This document shows, piece by piece, positions 18,305-25,862 of a stretch of DNA of 64,000 bases; position 1 is the first letter of the stretch, and each line of letters begins with the position of its first letter. The notes under the pieces are model-generated. The model had not been told where the DNA came from and did not search any database. It was given only the letters and a program-made list of their open reading frames with translations. A program made the translations under genes and the position numbers. Location: positions 1 through 64,000 of the forward strand of contig DXZT01000009.1 in assembly GCA_019419545.1 (NCBI GenBank), read 5' to 3'. Source of the stretch: Collinsella sp. Lineage in GTDB: Bacteria > Actinomycetota > Coriobacteriia > Coriobacteriales > Coriobacteriaceae.

Positions 18305-19519
18305 TTACTGTGCATTAAAAACGTAGCGGTCCAAGCGGTCGCACGCTTCCCTTACACGCGAAAGCGGCAGCGCCAGATTCACGCGAATGTGGCAAGGTCC
18401 ATGGAATGGACGGCCGTCCTGATAGCCCACGCCCACACGCGCCCCCTCGTCGAGCAACCACTGAATATCGCGGCCACGCTCGCGGCACCACTCTGTGCAG
18501 TCCAGGAACACCATATAGGTGCCCTGCGGGCGCGAATAGGACACGCCCTCAAAATGCTCGTCCACGTAATCGCAGAAGTAGTCAATGTTGCCCTCGATGG
18601 CCTCGTTAAGCTCATCGAGCCACTCGTAGCCCTGCGGCTGGTAGGCGCCGATAAGCGCGTGCATCGAAAGGACATTCATCTCGTTGTAGTGGGTCTTATT
18701 GGACACGGCGCACACGCGGTCGCGCAGCGTCTCGTTATAGATGATGTGGTAGCTGCCGACCAGGCCCGCCAGGTTAAACGTCTTGCTGGGCGCATAGAGG
18801 GCGACCGTGCGCATGCGGGCATCCTCGCTCACCGACTGCGTCGGGATATGCTTGTGGCCGGGCAAGATGATGTCGGACCAAATCTCGTCCGAAATCACCA
18901 CGCAATCGTGCCGGCGATAGATGTCCATGGCGCGCTCGATCTCGTCGCGCTCCCATACGCGGCCGCAAGGATTGTGCGGCGAGCAGAACACCGCGGCGTG
19001 GATGTGGTTTTGGACGAGCTTGTGCTCCATGTCCTCAAAGTCCATGCGCCACACGCCCTGGTCGTCGAGCTTAAGCGGGCTGTGGACAATGCGATAGCCC
19101 GCGGCTTCAATGGACTTGGTAAAGCCGATGTAGGTAGGGCTGTGGACCAGCACCGCATCGCCCGACTGGACATACGCGCGCAGGGTCGACACGACGCCGC
19201 CCAGCACGCCGTTCTCGTAGCCGATATGCTCCGGGAGCAGGCCCTCGACGCCATTACGGCGGCTCTGCCATTCGATGATGCGGTCGAAGTACTCGTCGCG
19301 CGGATCGAAATAGCCAAACATGGGATGCTGGGCGCGCTGAATGATGTGCTCCTGGACCGTGGGCACCGTGGCAAAGTTCATGTCCGCCACCCACATGGGG
19401 ATGCGGTCGAAGCCCTCGTCGGGCGCGTTCGGAGCCATGCCGGGGATCTCGCCCCAGGAGTCAACGGCGATGGCGTCCATGCCGTGGCGGTCGATAAGCG
19501 AAGTAAAGTCGTATTTCAT
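18305..19519 (-). CDS. MalY/PatB family C-S lyase / aminotransferase
   Basis: A 404-residue PLP-dependent fold-type I enzyme. It fits the MalY/PatB family, which cleaves cystathionine or cysteine conjugates to pyruvate, ammonia and a thiol. Seen features are WVADMNFATVP near the N terminus, the CSPHNPCGRVW segment, the PLP-contacting SDEIWSDI, and the Schiff-base Lys in YAPSKTFNLAGL near residue 245. It is monocistronic. Transamination rather than lyase activity cannot be excluded. Confidence 0.9.
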   Translation of the reverse strand: MKYDFTSLIDRHGMDAIAVDSWGEIPGMAPNAPDEGFDRIPMWVADMNFATVPTVQEHIIQRAQHPMFGYFDPRDEYFDRIIEWQSRRNGVEGLLPEHIGYENGVLGGVVSTLRAYVQSGDAVLVHSPTYIGFTKSIEAAGYRIVHSPLKLDDQGVWRMDFEDMEHKLVQNHIHAAVFCSPHNPCGRVWERDEIERAMDIYRRHDCVVISDEIWSDIILPGHKHIPTQSVSEDARMRTVALYAPSKTFNLAGLVGSYHIIYNETLRDRVCAVSNKTHYNEMNVLSMHALIGAYQPQGYEWLDELNEAIEGNIDYFCDYVDEHFEGVSYSRPQGTYMVFLDCTEWCRERGRDIQWLLDEGARVGVGYQDGRPFHGPCHIRVNLALPLSRVREACDRLDRYVFNAQ

Positions 19520-19631
19520 GCTGAGCTCCCGTGCAAAGCGGATTGTTTTGATAGGCGTTATTGTCCACCAGCGAGGGCGATTTTGGCACGGGGTTTGGCG
19601 TTGAATTTGGCGAGCGTCGTCGAATGGCCAG

Positions 19632-20369
19632 CTAGTCCCGCGCGTCGTTGACGGCGATTACCGTCAACCTGGTTCCATCAACCGTAAAGGATATGTCGAG
19701 CCCGGCGTAGGCCAGATGGTAGACGCGGTTTGGCTCGTGCTTGCTGCCCGCGCGGCGCGGATCTTGGCGGAGCACCTCGACCAACCCGGGGAGCTTTGTG
19801 GGCGGGACCATCTCCTGCAGCGCTTGCGGGAAGTCAACGTCGAGCTCTTGCCACGGCGCATCCTCAATCCAGCCGCCGGTCGCATCCGGGTGACAGTCCG
19901 CAAACGGAATGTAGGGCTTGATGTCGTAGATGGGCGTGCCATCGCGCAGATCCGCTCCCAGCACATGGATGATGGGGCCGTCGTCGGTAAGCTCGACACG
20001 ATCGAGCTTGACGCAGGTAAGACCGATGGGATTGGGGCGAAACGGGCTGCGTGTGGCAAATACGCCCACGCGCTCGGCTCCACCCAAGCGCGGCGGACGC
20101 ACGGTCTTCGACCACTTGGCGTTGGTGCCGGACCTGTCCTGCGTCTTGGCATCGGCGGCGATGTCTTCGGCCGTGCCACCGGGCGTTCCGTTTTCAAAGC
20201 GCCAGAGCAGCCACAGGTGAGAGAAGGAGTCCAGACCCTCAACTGCTGCGTTGGAGGCAAATTCCGGCTCAAAGACGATGCGTCCCTGCAGATGGGGCGC
20301 CAAAAAGCTGTTGCGTGGGATGCCGAACTTCTGCGGCAGGTCGGTATGTATGTGAGCAATAGGTTCCAT
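19632..20369 (-). CDS. trmO: tRNA (N6-threonylcarbamoyladenosine37-N6)-methyltransferase TrmO-like
   Basis: A 246-residue TrmO/YaeB-type protein that would methylate t6A37 in ANN-decoding tRNAs using S-adenosylmethionine. The domain begins MEPIAHIHTDLPQKFGIPR; signature segments are GGAERVGVFATRSPFRPNPIGLT and DLRDGTPIYDIKPYIPFAD. A C-terminal extension of ~70 residues is present, as in other long TrmO proteins. The start at 20369 is chosen because family homology begins there; a further ATG three codons upstream is possible, and no clear Shine-Dalgarno decides. Confidence 0.9.
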   Translation of the reverse strand: MEPIAHIHTDLPQKFGIPRNSFLAPHLQGRIVFEPEFASNAAVEGLDSFSHLWLLWRFENGTPGGTAEDIAADAKTQDRSGTNAKWSKTVRPPRLGGAERVGVFATRSPFRPNPIGLTCVKLDRVELTDDGPIIHVLGADLRDGTPIYDIKPYIPFADCHPDATGGWIEDAPWQELDVDFPQALQEMVPPTKLPGLVEVLRQDPRRAGSKHEPNRVYHLAYAGLDISFTVDGTRLTVIAVNDARD

Positions 20370-20510
20370 GCCGGTCATTGTACGGCATGGAGGTGTAGGG
20401 CGTTGCGCGCAATTCTTCGCCGCGGTCCCCCGTCGTGCAACCAACGGTTGCTTGGAAGGGTGCCGGCCGCCGCGTATGCTTAAGCCATCAACCAGCAGAA
20501 AGGAGCCGTT

Positions 20511-21338
20511 ATGGCCTTTGCAGAAAAGCTCATCGCTGTCCGTCGCGCCCATCACCTTACCCAAGAGCAGCTCGCCGCCAAGCTCTTCGTCACACGCCAA
20601 GCCGTCAGCCGTTGGGAACGCAGCGAGGTCACACCGGGCATCGACATGATGAAGCTCATCGCCGCCGTAACCGGAGAACCGCTGTCCCACCTGCTCGAAA
20701 TGCCCGAGCACTATTGTCAGAGCTGCGGCATGATACTCACGCCCGACGACTGCGGCACCGATGCTGCGGGCACCGCGACCGATCATTACTGCAAGTGGTG
20801 CTACGACCACGGCAAGTACACCTACGACACCACAATGGAGGCAATGATCGAGGATTGTGCCCCGCGGCTAGCACAAAACACCGGTATGTCGCTCGACGAA
20901 GCCGTCTCGCTCATGGGCGCGGTGCTACCGCAACTGGAGCGCTGGCGCACCGTGCAAGAAAACGAGAAGCGCTACGGTGCCGAAGCCCGGGCGCGCTATG
21001 GCAATGAGGCTATCGATGCAGCAAACGAAGCGTTGCTGGACATGGATCCTCATACATGGAACGACATGAAAGAACTCGAGCGCGCTATTCTGGGCCAGCT
21101 CTCGATTGCCACGGGCGACGGCGATCCAAAGAGCAACGAAGCCCGCAAACTTGTCGCAATGCACCGCCGATGGATTGGCCTTAACTGGGGACACGAACCC
21201 CAAGACGGAGCATACCTGGGCCTCGCCAATGGTTATCTTGCCGACCAGCGCTTTGTTGACTACTACGACAAGCCCTGCGGCACTGGAGCCACGGCGTTTC
21301 TGGTACAGGCCATCGAGTCGTCGTTGATTCGCGCATAG
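20511..21338 (+). CDS. XRE-type regulator with zinc ribbon and TipAS-like domain
   Basis: A 275-residue three-part protein: an N-terminal XRE helix-turn-helix (residues ~5-60, LTQEQLAAKLFVTRQAVSRWE), a Cys-rich zinc ribbon (YCQSCG at ~68 and CKWC at ~93-96), and a C-terminal helical domain (~105-260, with HRRWIGLNWG and ANGYLADQRFVDYYD) resembling the TipAS antibiotic-recognition domain. TipAS normally follows a MerR DNA-binding domain, so the XRE head is unusual. AAAGGAG precedes the ATG. No dedicated target gene adjoins it. Confidence 0.85.
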   Translation: MAFAEKLIAVRRAHHLTQEQLAAKLFVTRQAVSRWERSEVTPGIDMMKLIAAVTGEPLSHLLEMPEHYCQSCGMILTPDDCGTDAAGTATDHYCKWCYDHGKYTYDTTMEAMIEDCAPRLAQNTGMSLDEAVSLMGAVLPQLERWRTVQENEKRYGAEARARYGNEAIDAANEALLDMDPHTWNDMKELERAILGQLSIATGDGDPKSNEARKLVAMHRRWIGLNWGHEPQDGAYLGLANGYLADQRFVDYYDKPCGTGATAFLVQAIESSLIRA

Positions 21339-21389
21339 ACCGCGGCGGCTTTGGGTATCTCAATCGAAACCTCAACCGATTGGAGACCC

Positions 21390-21635
21390 ATGGCTACTGA
21401 TCACGAGCTCGAACTGTACGTTATGACCGGCTGCCCGTATTGCATAAAGGTCAAGCGCTTCCTGGCCGATAACGGCGTGACCATTCCCGAGCGCAACATC
21501 TCGACCGATACCGAAGCCGAGCAGACACTCATCGCCATCGGCGGAAAACGCCAGGTTCCCTGCCTGTTCATCGACGGAAAGCCGCTCTACGAGTCGGGCG
21601 ACATCATCGCGTGGGTGCAGGAGAATTTGCTCTAG
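21390..21635 (+). CDS. glutaredoxin-like protein
   Basis: An 81-residue thioredoxin-fold protein with the redox motif CPYC in TGCPYCIKVKRFL at residues ~10-22, the cis-Pro segment KRQVPCLFIDG and a C-terminal GDIIAWVQENL helix. It resembles glutaredoxin or the N-terminal domain of glutathione S-transferases. The start at 21390 follows TTGGAG; an in-frame ATG 13 codons earlier lacks a site. A hairpin terminator follows at 21691. Confidence 0.9.
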   Translation: MATDHELELYVMTGCPYCIKVKRFLADNGVTIPERNISTDTEAEQTLIAIGGKRQVPCLFIDGKPLYESGDIIAWVQENLL

Positions 21636-21679
21636 CACGCGCACTGCGGCCAGTTCGCGCCAACCGAGCCGAACCCATA

Positions 21680-21806
21680 CGAACCAAACATGTACACCGG
21701 CATCCAAAGTCGACATTTTTCGACATCTTTGGATGCTGGTGTACAGCTTTTTGCATGGGCCCAGCACAGGTAATCATTGGGGACGTTCTTAAATGACTAG
21801 TTGTTT
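21680..21806 (+). repeat. 127-bp terminator-containing repeat, copy 1
   Basis: Nearly identical to 22787-22913 (about ten substitutions). It contains a 19-bp hairpin, TGTACACCGGCATCCAAAG (21691-21709) with CTTTGGATGCTGGTGTACA (21727-21745), followed by GCTTTTTGC, then a conserved tail with TTGGGGACGTTCTT and ATGACTAGT. It lies 45 bases past the glutaredoxin stop and probably terminates it. Confidence 0.85.
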
Positions 21807-21894
21807 GAGACAGCCTTTGGATTATGGCTGTTTGAGGCCATCTGACGTCTCTGGAAAGGACTCCTTAGAGGACCGTGTTCAAAAAATGGCAAAT

Positions 21895-22047
21895 ATGAGT
21901 ACTGCTACTTGTTTAGTAACAGCGATTTTAATCATTTCAGGGATCATTCAACGCCCCAAGCGCCCACAGACGGCGTTATTTCTCCCCATATGTTCAATAA
22001 AAGAGACGCCTAATGGTATTAACTCTCATCAGGGACCTCATTCTTGA
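21895..22047 (+). CDS. possible small hydrophobic peptide (toxin-like), left member
   Basis: A 50-codon ORF beginning MSTATCLVTAILIISGII, one hydrophobic stretch followed by a basic segment. Its first ~65 bases, including the leader, align with the reverse complement of a second tiny ORF at 22019-22084. No strong Shine-Dalgarno is seen next to this ATG (the right member has AAGGGG). An in-frame upstream ATG at 21793 exists but lies in the repeat. It resembles the MST- small membrane peptides of type I toxin loci, but this is a suggestion only. Confidence 0.3.
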   Translation: MSTATCLVTAILIISGIIQRPKRPQTALFLPICSIKETPNGINSHQGPHS

Positions 22048-22084
22048 ACAAAATAAATGCAACCATAATGGCAACAGTACTCAT
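22019..22084 (-). CDS. possible small hydrophobic peptide (toxin-like), right member
   Basis: A 21-residue ORF beginning MSTVAIMVAFILF with a charged tail, read convergently with the ORF at 21895 and overlapping its 3' end by 29 bases. AAGGGG lies 5 bases before the ATG, and GGAGGG further upstream. A 17-bp perfect inverted repeat (21888-21904 / 22075-22091) covers both start regions, showing that the two are diverged copies of one sequence in opposite orientation. It is very short, so its reality is uncertain. Confidence 0.3.
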   Translation of the reverse strand: MSTVAIMVAFILFKNEVPDES

Positions 22085-22208
22085 ATTTGCCCCTTTTTGC
22101 ACACAGCCCTCCAGAATAGTCGTTAGGAACGACTCAAAATGGCAATTCCGGCACTTAGACGCTCTCTTCTTGAATGACTAGTTGTTAGAGAACACTCAGC
22201 GACTACTC

Positions 22209-22237
22209 CAATTCGCGACACACTGTGTTGCGAATTG
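22209..22237. other. hairpin in AT-rich island
   Basis: CAATTCGC-GACACA and TGTGT-T-GCGAATTG form an imperfect palindrome. Apart from this, the two small ORFs and the operator at 22433, nothing else is recognised between the two 127-bp repeats until the ribbon-helix-helix gene at 22512. Confidence 0.4.
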
Positions 22238-22432
22238 AGCTGTTCTCACCACCGAAGACCGGTGAAAGCTCCTGGCCAGAATCTCGATAGTTTGTTAAAG
22301 TGCCCCCTCTCTAGGTTCAATGAGCGCTCATGTTCCAGACTAGAAAGTGAAGAAATATCGAAGCCATCGATGCTCATTTCCTATCGAAAAAAACTAGTCA
22401 ATAAACGCTAATTAGCTTGATAAACTGCTTGT

Positions 22433-22461
22433 ATTTTTGTCTACAAAACTGTATACAAAAA
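22433..22461. promoter_or_regulatory. candidate autoregulatory operator
   Basis: TTTTTGTCTACA and TGTATACAAAAA form a 12-bp inverted repeat with one mismatch around a short centre, about 50 bases before the start of the ribbon-helix-helix gene. Antitoxin-type RHH proteins usually repress their own promoter through such palindromes. Confidence 0.55.
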
Positions 22462-22511
22462 GAGATTCCGGTAACCAGCGCTCGACATTATGTCAATCGA
22501 TAGGAGGAGCT

Positions 22512-22778
22512 ATGGACGCCAAGCAGCTCGAAAAGATGATGGGGTTTGCTCCCGGTGAGCTAGAAAAAGCCGCAGCGGCATACGAAAAAGATGAGTGGCC
22601 GAAGGGCCACACCGTCAAGTTGGGAAGGCCGCCGATTTCCGATGAACCAAGCGTTGTTTTATCGGCACGTGTTGGCGAATCGGTTCTTGAAGCATTTGAC
22701 GCCAAGGCAAAACGCCATGGACAAACGCGCACAGAACGACTCAGGGAGCTCATCACGCTCGATGCAATGATTGCCTAG
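22512..22778 (+). CDS. ribbon-helix-helix (CopG/antitoxin-like) protein
   Basis: An 88-residue protein. The C-terminal half carries a likely ribbon-helix-helix: strand SVVLSARV, then helices VLEAFDAKAKRHG and RTERLRELITLDAM. The N-terminal half is an acidic/basic helix typical of antitoxin extensions. AGGAGG precedes the ATG at 22512, which decides against the in-frame ATG at 22437. No toxin gene follows: 8 bases after the stop the second 127-bp repeat begins. It is therefore an orphan antitoxin-like regulator or a stand-alone repressor. Confidence 0.75.
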   Translation: MDAKQLEKMMGFAPGELEKAAAAYEKDEWPKGHTVKLGRPPISDEPSVVLSARVGESVLEAFDAKAKRHGQTRTERLRELITLDAMIA

Positions 22779-22786
22779 TCCCCTGC

Positions 22787-22913
22787 CGAACCAAACATGT
22801 ACGCCAGCATCCAAAGTCGACATTTTTCGACATCTTTGGATGCTTGCGTACGGCTTTTTGCATGGGCCCAGCACAGGTAGTCATTGGGGACGTTCTTGAA
22901 TGACTAGTCGTTT
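22787..22913 (+). repeat. 127-bp terminator-containing repeat, copy 2
   Basis: The partner of 21680-21806. Its hairpin arms are TGTACGCCAGCATCCAAAG (22798-22816) and CTTTGGATGCTTGCGTACG (22834-22852). Relative to copy 1, an A-to-G change in the left arm is matched by a T-to-C change in the right arm, so pairing is conserved. It follows the RHH gene stop and likely terminates it. Confidence 0.85.
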
Positions 22914-22927
22914 AAGAACGTCCCCAA
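22884..22927. terminator. 14-bp perfect hairpin downstream of dus
   Basis: TTGGGGACGTTCTT (22884-22897) pairs perfectly with AAGAACGTCCCCAA (22914-22927) around a loop carrying ACTAGT. It overlaps the tail of repeat copy 2 and ends 10 bases from the dihydrouridine synthase stop. Copy 1 lacks the right arm. It may act as a terminator between convergent genes; no long T run. Confidence 0.55.
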
Positions 22928-22936
22928 CGTCTACAT

Positions 22937-23896
22937 TTAATCGCAAAAGCGGGCAACGGGCGCAAGTGGCTGCTCGCGAAAGACGCGCTCGACGGCGGCG
23001 CGGTATTCGTCGACCTTTTTGGTCTTACGTACGAGCTTGTGAACGGTAGCGGGATCGGCGAAAGCGCACTTGGCGTAGAACCACCACTCTTTCATACGAA
23101 AGACCGCGTTGCCGCCAATCTCTTCTGCATATGCCGCAAAGAGCGTGTCGTGGAAGCGCTGCAGCTCAGCAGCCGTTGCAGCAGGACCGCCGTTGACCAT
23201 GCGAGCCAGAGCGGGGCTCGCGAGCAGGCCACGCCCCAACATCACATGGCGCGTGCCGGGATAGGCCTCCACCAGCGCATCCATGTCCTCAAGATCAAAA
23301 ATATCGCCGTTGTATGCCACGGGAAACGGCGCCCGTTCCAGCGTCTCGCCGTAAAACTCTTTGCGCGGCGAGCCTGTATAGCGGTCCTTTTGCACGCGCG
23401 GATGCACAATCAGCTCTGCCAGCGGCATGCGGCAATAGAGGTCGAGCACGCGTTCGTACTCGTCGTCGCTTTCCAACCCCAGCCTGGTCTTGACCGACAC
23501 CGGCAAGGGCGAGCGTTCGCACACGTCGCTCAAGAACACCTCGAGCTCATCCAAATTGCGCAGAAAGCCCGAACCCTTGCCCTTCGCGACCACCGTACCC
23601 GAAGGGCAGCCAAGGTTGAGGTTGACCTCGCGGTAACCCATATCGGCAAGCACCTGCGCCGCCCACACAAACTCGTCCGCATTCTTGGACATCAGCCGGG
23701 GCACCACGTTAAGTCCCTGGTTGTTGGCAGGATCGACCTCTTTAAACGCCTTGCCGCCAAAGCGATTGCCCACCCGCGGCGGCGGCAAAAACGGCGTGTA
23801 ATAACAATCGAGCGCGCCGAAGCACTCCGCATGCACGCGACGGAACACATGCCCGGTAATCCCCTCCATAGGGGCCAGCGATAAATACATCAACAT
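22937..23896 (-). CDS. dus: tRNA-dihydrouridine synthase
   Basis: A 319-residue flavoenzyme that reduces specific uridines in tRNA to dihydrouridine using NADPH and FMN. The TIM-barrel signature begins SLAPMEGITGHVFRR; the active-site segment LNLGCPSGTVVAKGKGSGFL contains the catalytic Cys, and VSVKTRLG follows. The C-terminal helical tRNA-binding part is complete. The start is taken where family homology begins; the local Shine-Dalgarno is weak. The palindrome at 23911-23941 lies directly upstream. Which D-loop position it modifies is not predictable here. Confidence 0.95.
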   Translation of the reverse strand: MLMYLSLAPMEGITGHVFRRVHAECFGALDCYYTPFLPPPRVGNRFGGKAFKEVDPANNQGLNVVPRLMSKNADEFVWAAQVLADMGYREVNLNLGCPSGTVVAKGKGSGFLRNLDELEVFLSDVCERSPLPVSVKTRLGLESDDEYERVLDLYCRMPLAELIVHPRVQKDRYTGSPRKEFYGETLERAPFPVAYNGDIFDLEDMDALVEAYPGTRHVMLGRGLLASPALARMVNGGPAATAAELQRFHDTLFAAYAEEIGGNAVFRMKEWWFYAKCAFADPATVHKLVRKTKKVDEYRAAVERVFREQPLAPVARFCD

Positions 23897-23910
23897 CCAT
23901 TCTCAAATCA

Positions 23911-23941
23911 ATGTGACAAAGGGACTGTCCCTTTGTCACAT
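23911..23941. repeat. GGGACTGTCCC-family palindrome
   Basis: A perfect 31-bp palindrome: arm ATGTGACAAAGGGAC, then a central T, then the complementary arm GTCCCTTTGTCACAT. It lies between the divergent dus and DUF3592 genes. Relatives occur at 25746, 31979, 35423 and 39418, with a diverged one at 11568. Confidence 0.9.
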
Positions 23942-24013
23942 AATACGCCCACCGAGGGCGGGGGTTCTCTATACTGAGTCACATATGACGGTATCGCGCC
24001 AAAGGAGAACGCC

Positions 24014-24541
24014 GTGACCACGTCGCAGATATCCCTGCTCGCGCTCATCTTGGTTGGGGGCATCGGCATCCTGCTTATCGGAGTGAGCGCGCTCATGAAA
24101 GCCGTCGCTCGCAAGAAAGCCAAGGCCTGTACCGCCGTGACCATGGGAACGGTCATCGAGCATCGCTTTATGGGCGAAGGCAGGATGTATCCCGTTTTGG
24201 AATACGCCGTCGACGGCACGCAATACCGCGCGAAAAAACAATTCCGTGGCATAAAGACCAAAAGCTTGTCGGGACTCCCCATCCGCACGCAAGCCACCGC
24301 CTACGAAGACGCCAAGGGCTGGCTGCACGTGCAGACAGGCCCCATCGCCCGCCTAGGCACCCTCGCGGAGCAGCTTTGGCCCCTCGGTAGCCAAATGACC
24401 GTGTACTACAACCCCAGCAACCCAGACAAAAGCTATGTCGAACGCCCCATCGTGGGCAACTTTGCCACACTGATGTTTAACATCGCAGGCTTCTTGCTCA
24501 TCACGATGAGCATCTTGCTCTATGTTCTTATCCAGCGCTAG
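24014..24541 (+). CDS. DUF3592-like membrane protein
   Basis: A 175-residue protein with an N-terminal helix (residues ~6-28), a soluble beta-rich middle containing YPVLEYAVDGTQYRAKKQF and SQMTVYYNPSNPDKSYVE, and a C-terminal helix (~152-172). This two-helix plus beta-domain layout and the YNPxNP motif fit DUF3592. Function is unknown. The GTG start is supported by AAAGGAG. The next gene begins 63 bases later on the same strand. Confidence 0.8.
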   Translation: MTTSQISLLALILVGGIGILLIGVSALMKAVARKKAKACTAVTMGTVIEHRFMGEGRMYPVLEYAVDGTQYRAKKQFRGIKTKSLSGLPIRTQATAYEDAKGWLHVQTGPIARLGTLAEQLWPLGSQMTVYYNPSNPDKSYVERPIVGNFATLMFNIAGFLLITMSILLYVLIQR

Positions 24542-24604
24542 CTCAAACTGATGCGCCCCGCGCCCCATGCGCCGCAACGACCGTTACGACACCAAGGATC
24601 AGCC

Positions 24605-25297
24605 ATGGCAACACTTTCCGAACAAGAACGCAAGCGTATCCAGCGATACTGCATCTATCCCAAGATTGCCGGCGCAGCGCTTGCCATGGCGTTTGTGCTG
24701 CCTTTTTTGATCATTCCCTTCGAAATGATTGACGATATCGTCTTCCATCATGAAAGCTTCCAGGAGACGAGCATGATGACCGCCTTGGCGCTCACCGCCG
24801 TCGAGCTCGCCATCTTCTGCTACTGCGCGCTCGCGCCGCGCTTTGGCATGCGCGGCAAGCAGTGGAAAGAAATGCAGCGCCGACTCGCCGTCGAGCAGTC
24901 CGAGAAAGACCGCTCGGCACAAATCGCAGGTGTTGTTGGCACGCAGGCCGCCGCGCGCCTGCTTAAGAACAGCGACAACGAGACCGCGCGCAACTTGGGC
25001 GGCGCGGCAGAAGTCGCCGCTGCCGTAGGCGCCGTCGCCACCGCAGCTGACGTACTTACCGAAAGCTTCGCTAACGCAAAGGCCATGGCGGAGACCTATA
25101 GCGTGCCTATCCCCCGTGCAAAAAAAATGGATCATCGCACTTGTGGCGCTGCCCCTCGCAATCGTGTGCGGTGCCTATATCCCGCAGCTGGCGCAGGGAA
25201 ACATCGAGATGCAGGAGAATGCCGAGGCCGCGGCCGAGCAGATCGCCATCGCCCGCAAGACGCTAGAGCCCGCATGCGAGTACGTGTCCGCCGATGA
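24605..25297 (+). CDS. membrane protein ORF, N-terminal part (frame changes at A8 run)
   Basis: The ORF starts MATLSEQERKRIQRY after AAGGATC. It has two hydrophobic segments (residues ~18-38 and ~58-78) and an Ala-rich helical stretch (~100-165). After AETYSVPIPRAKK the frame runs into Arg-rich low-quality sequence from the A8 run at 25120-25127 to its stop, typical of reading out of frame. Removing one A would join it to the ORF at 25116, giving one protein of about 377 residues. It may be a frameshifted gene, a slippage-expressed gene, or a sequence error. Function unknown. Confidence 0.6.
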   Translation: MATLSEQERKRIQRYCIYPKIAGAALAMAFVLPFLIIPFEMIDDIVFHHESFQETSMMTALALTAVELAIFCYCALAPRFGMRGKQWKEMQRRLAVEQSEKDRSAQIAGVVGTQAAARLLKNSDNETARNLGGAAEVAAAVGAVATAADVLTESFANAKAMAETYSVPIPRAKKMDHRTCGAAPRNRVRCLYPAAGAGKHRDAGECRGRGRADRHRPQDARARMRVRVRR

Positions 25298-25739
25298 TCC
25301 CTTCGAGCGATATCAAGATTACGGCTATCACGTCCGCGGCTATCTGCACGAAGGCGACTCAGATACCCAGAAGACCTATACGTACCTGGATTTCGACACC
25401 AAGGGAACGCTCAAGGAAGTCAGTTACATAGCAGAGATCGACCCCGACGCGAGCCTTGAGGACAACCTCGCCCGCATCGAGTTCGACTTGGACGAACTTT
25501 CCTCTGTCGTCCAAACCGTAGACGTCAAGACCGTGAGTCCCGAGCTCCTAGCACCGCAAAAGCTCCCCGAAGAGTTTAGGCAGGCTTTTTTGAACGGTTC
25601 GCTCTACGAGAGAATCTCCATCAGGACGAGCGACGACCCCATCAAAACGTACTATTCGTTTGACACGGAGCCCGAGGACGAGTTTGACGAGTACACCCAT
25701 CCAAGCATCCGTATCACGTTGGTGGGCAAAACGAGCTAG
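25116..25739 (+). CDS. membrane-anchored ORF overlapping the A8 run (C-terminal part)
   Basis: A 207-codon ORF starting at a GTG that overlaps the A8 run: VQKKWIIALVALPLAIVCGAY gives an immediate transmembrane anchor, followed by an acidic extracytoplasmic region with Tyr-rich strands (DYGYHVRGYLHEG, YTYLDFDTKGTLKEVSY). No close ribosome-binding site precedes the GTG, which favours the view that it is normally translated as the continuation of the ORF at 24605. No recognisable domain; the region could be a PepSY- or DUF-type beta domain. Confidence 0.6.
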   Translation: MQKKWIIALVALPLAIVCGAYIPQLAQGNIEMQENAEAAAEQIAIARKTLEPACEYVSADDPFERYQDYGYHVRGYLHEGDSDTQKTYTYLDFDTKGTLKEVSYIAEIDPDASLEDNLARIEFDLDELSSVVQTVDVKTVSPELLAPQKLPEEFRQAFLNGSLYERISIRTSDDPIKTYYSFDTEPEDEFDEYTHPSIRITLVGKTS

Positions 25740-25745
25740 GCGCCC

Positions 25746-25778
25746 AATGTGACAAAGGGACTGTCCCTTTGTCACATT
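25746..25778. repeat. GGGACTGTCCC-family palindrome
   Basis: A 33-bp perfect palindrome with arms AATGTGACAAAGGGAC / GTCCCTTTGTCACATT, 6 bases after the stop codon at 25739. It is followed by a separate terminator hairpin. Confidence 0.9.
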
Positions 25779-25788
25779 CCATGAAAAA

Positions 25789-25812
25789 GGGCACCGGCGT
25801 TAGCCGATGCCC
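25789..25812. terminator. terminator between convergent genes
   Basis: GGGCACCGGC and GCCGATGCCC form a stem with one mismatch around GTTA. AAAAA precedes the left arm, giving a U run for the minus-strand MFS operon; the plus side has only a short flank. Confidence 0.65.
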
Positions 25813-25862
25813 TAAAGCTGCTGCAGATTAACTCCTACAGCGTATGACTAAGACGAATCGAA

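Noticed and set aside
21793..21894. Upstream extension of the left small hydrophobic ORF
   Set aside because: It lies within repeat copy 1 and lacks protein-like sequence.
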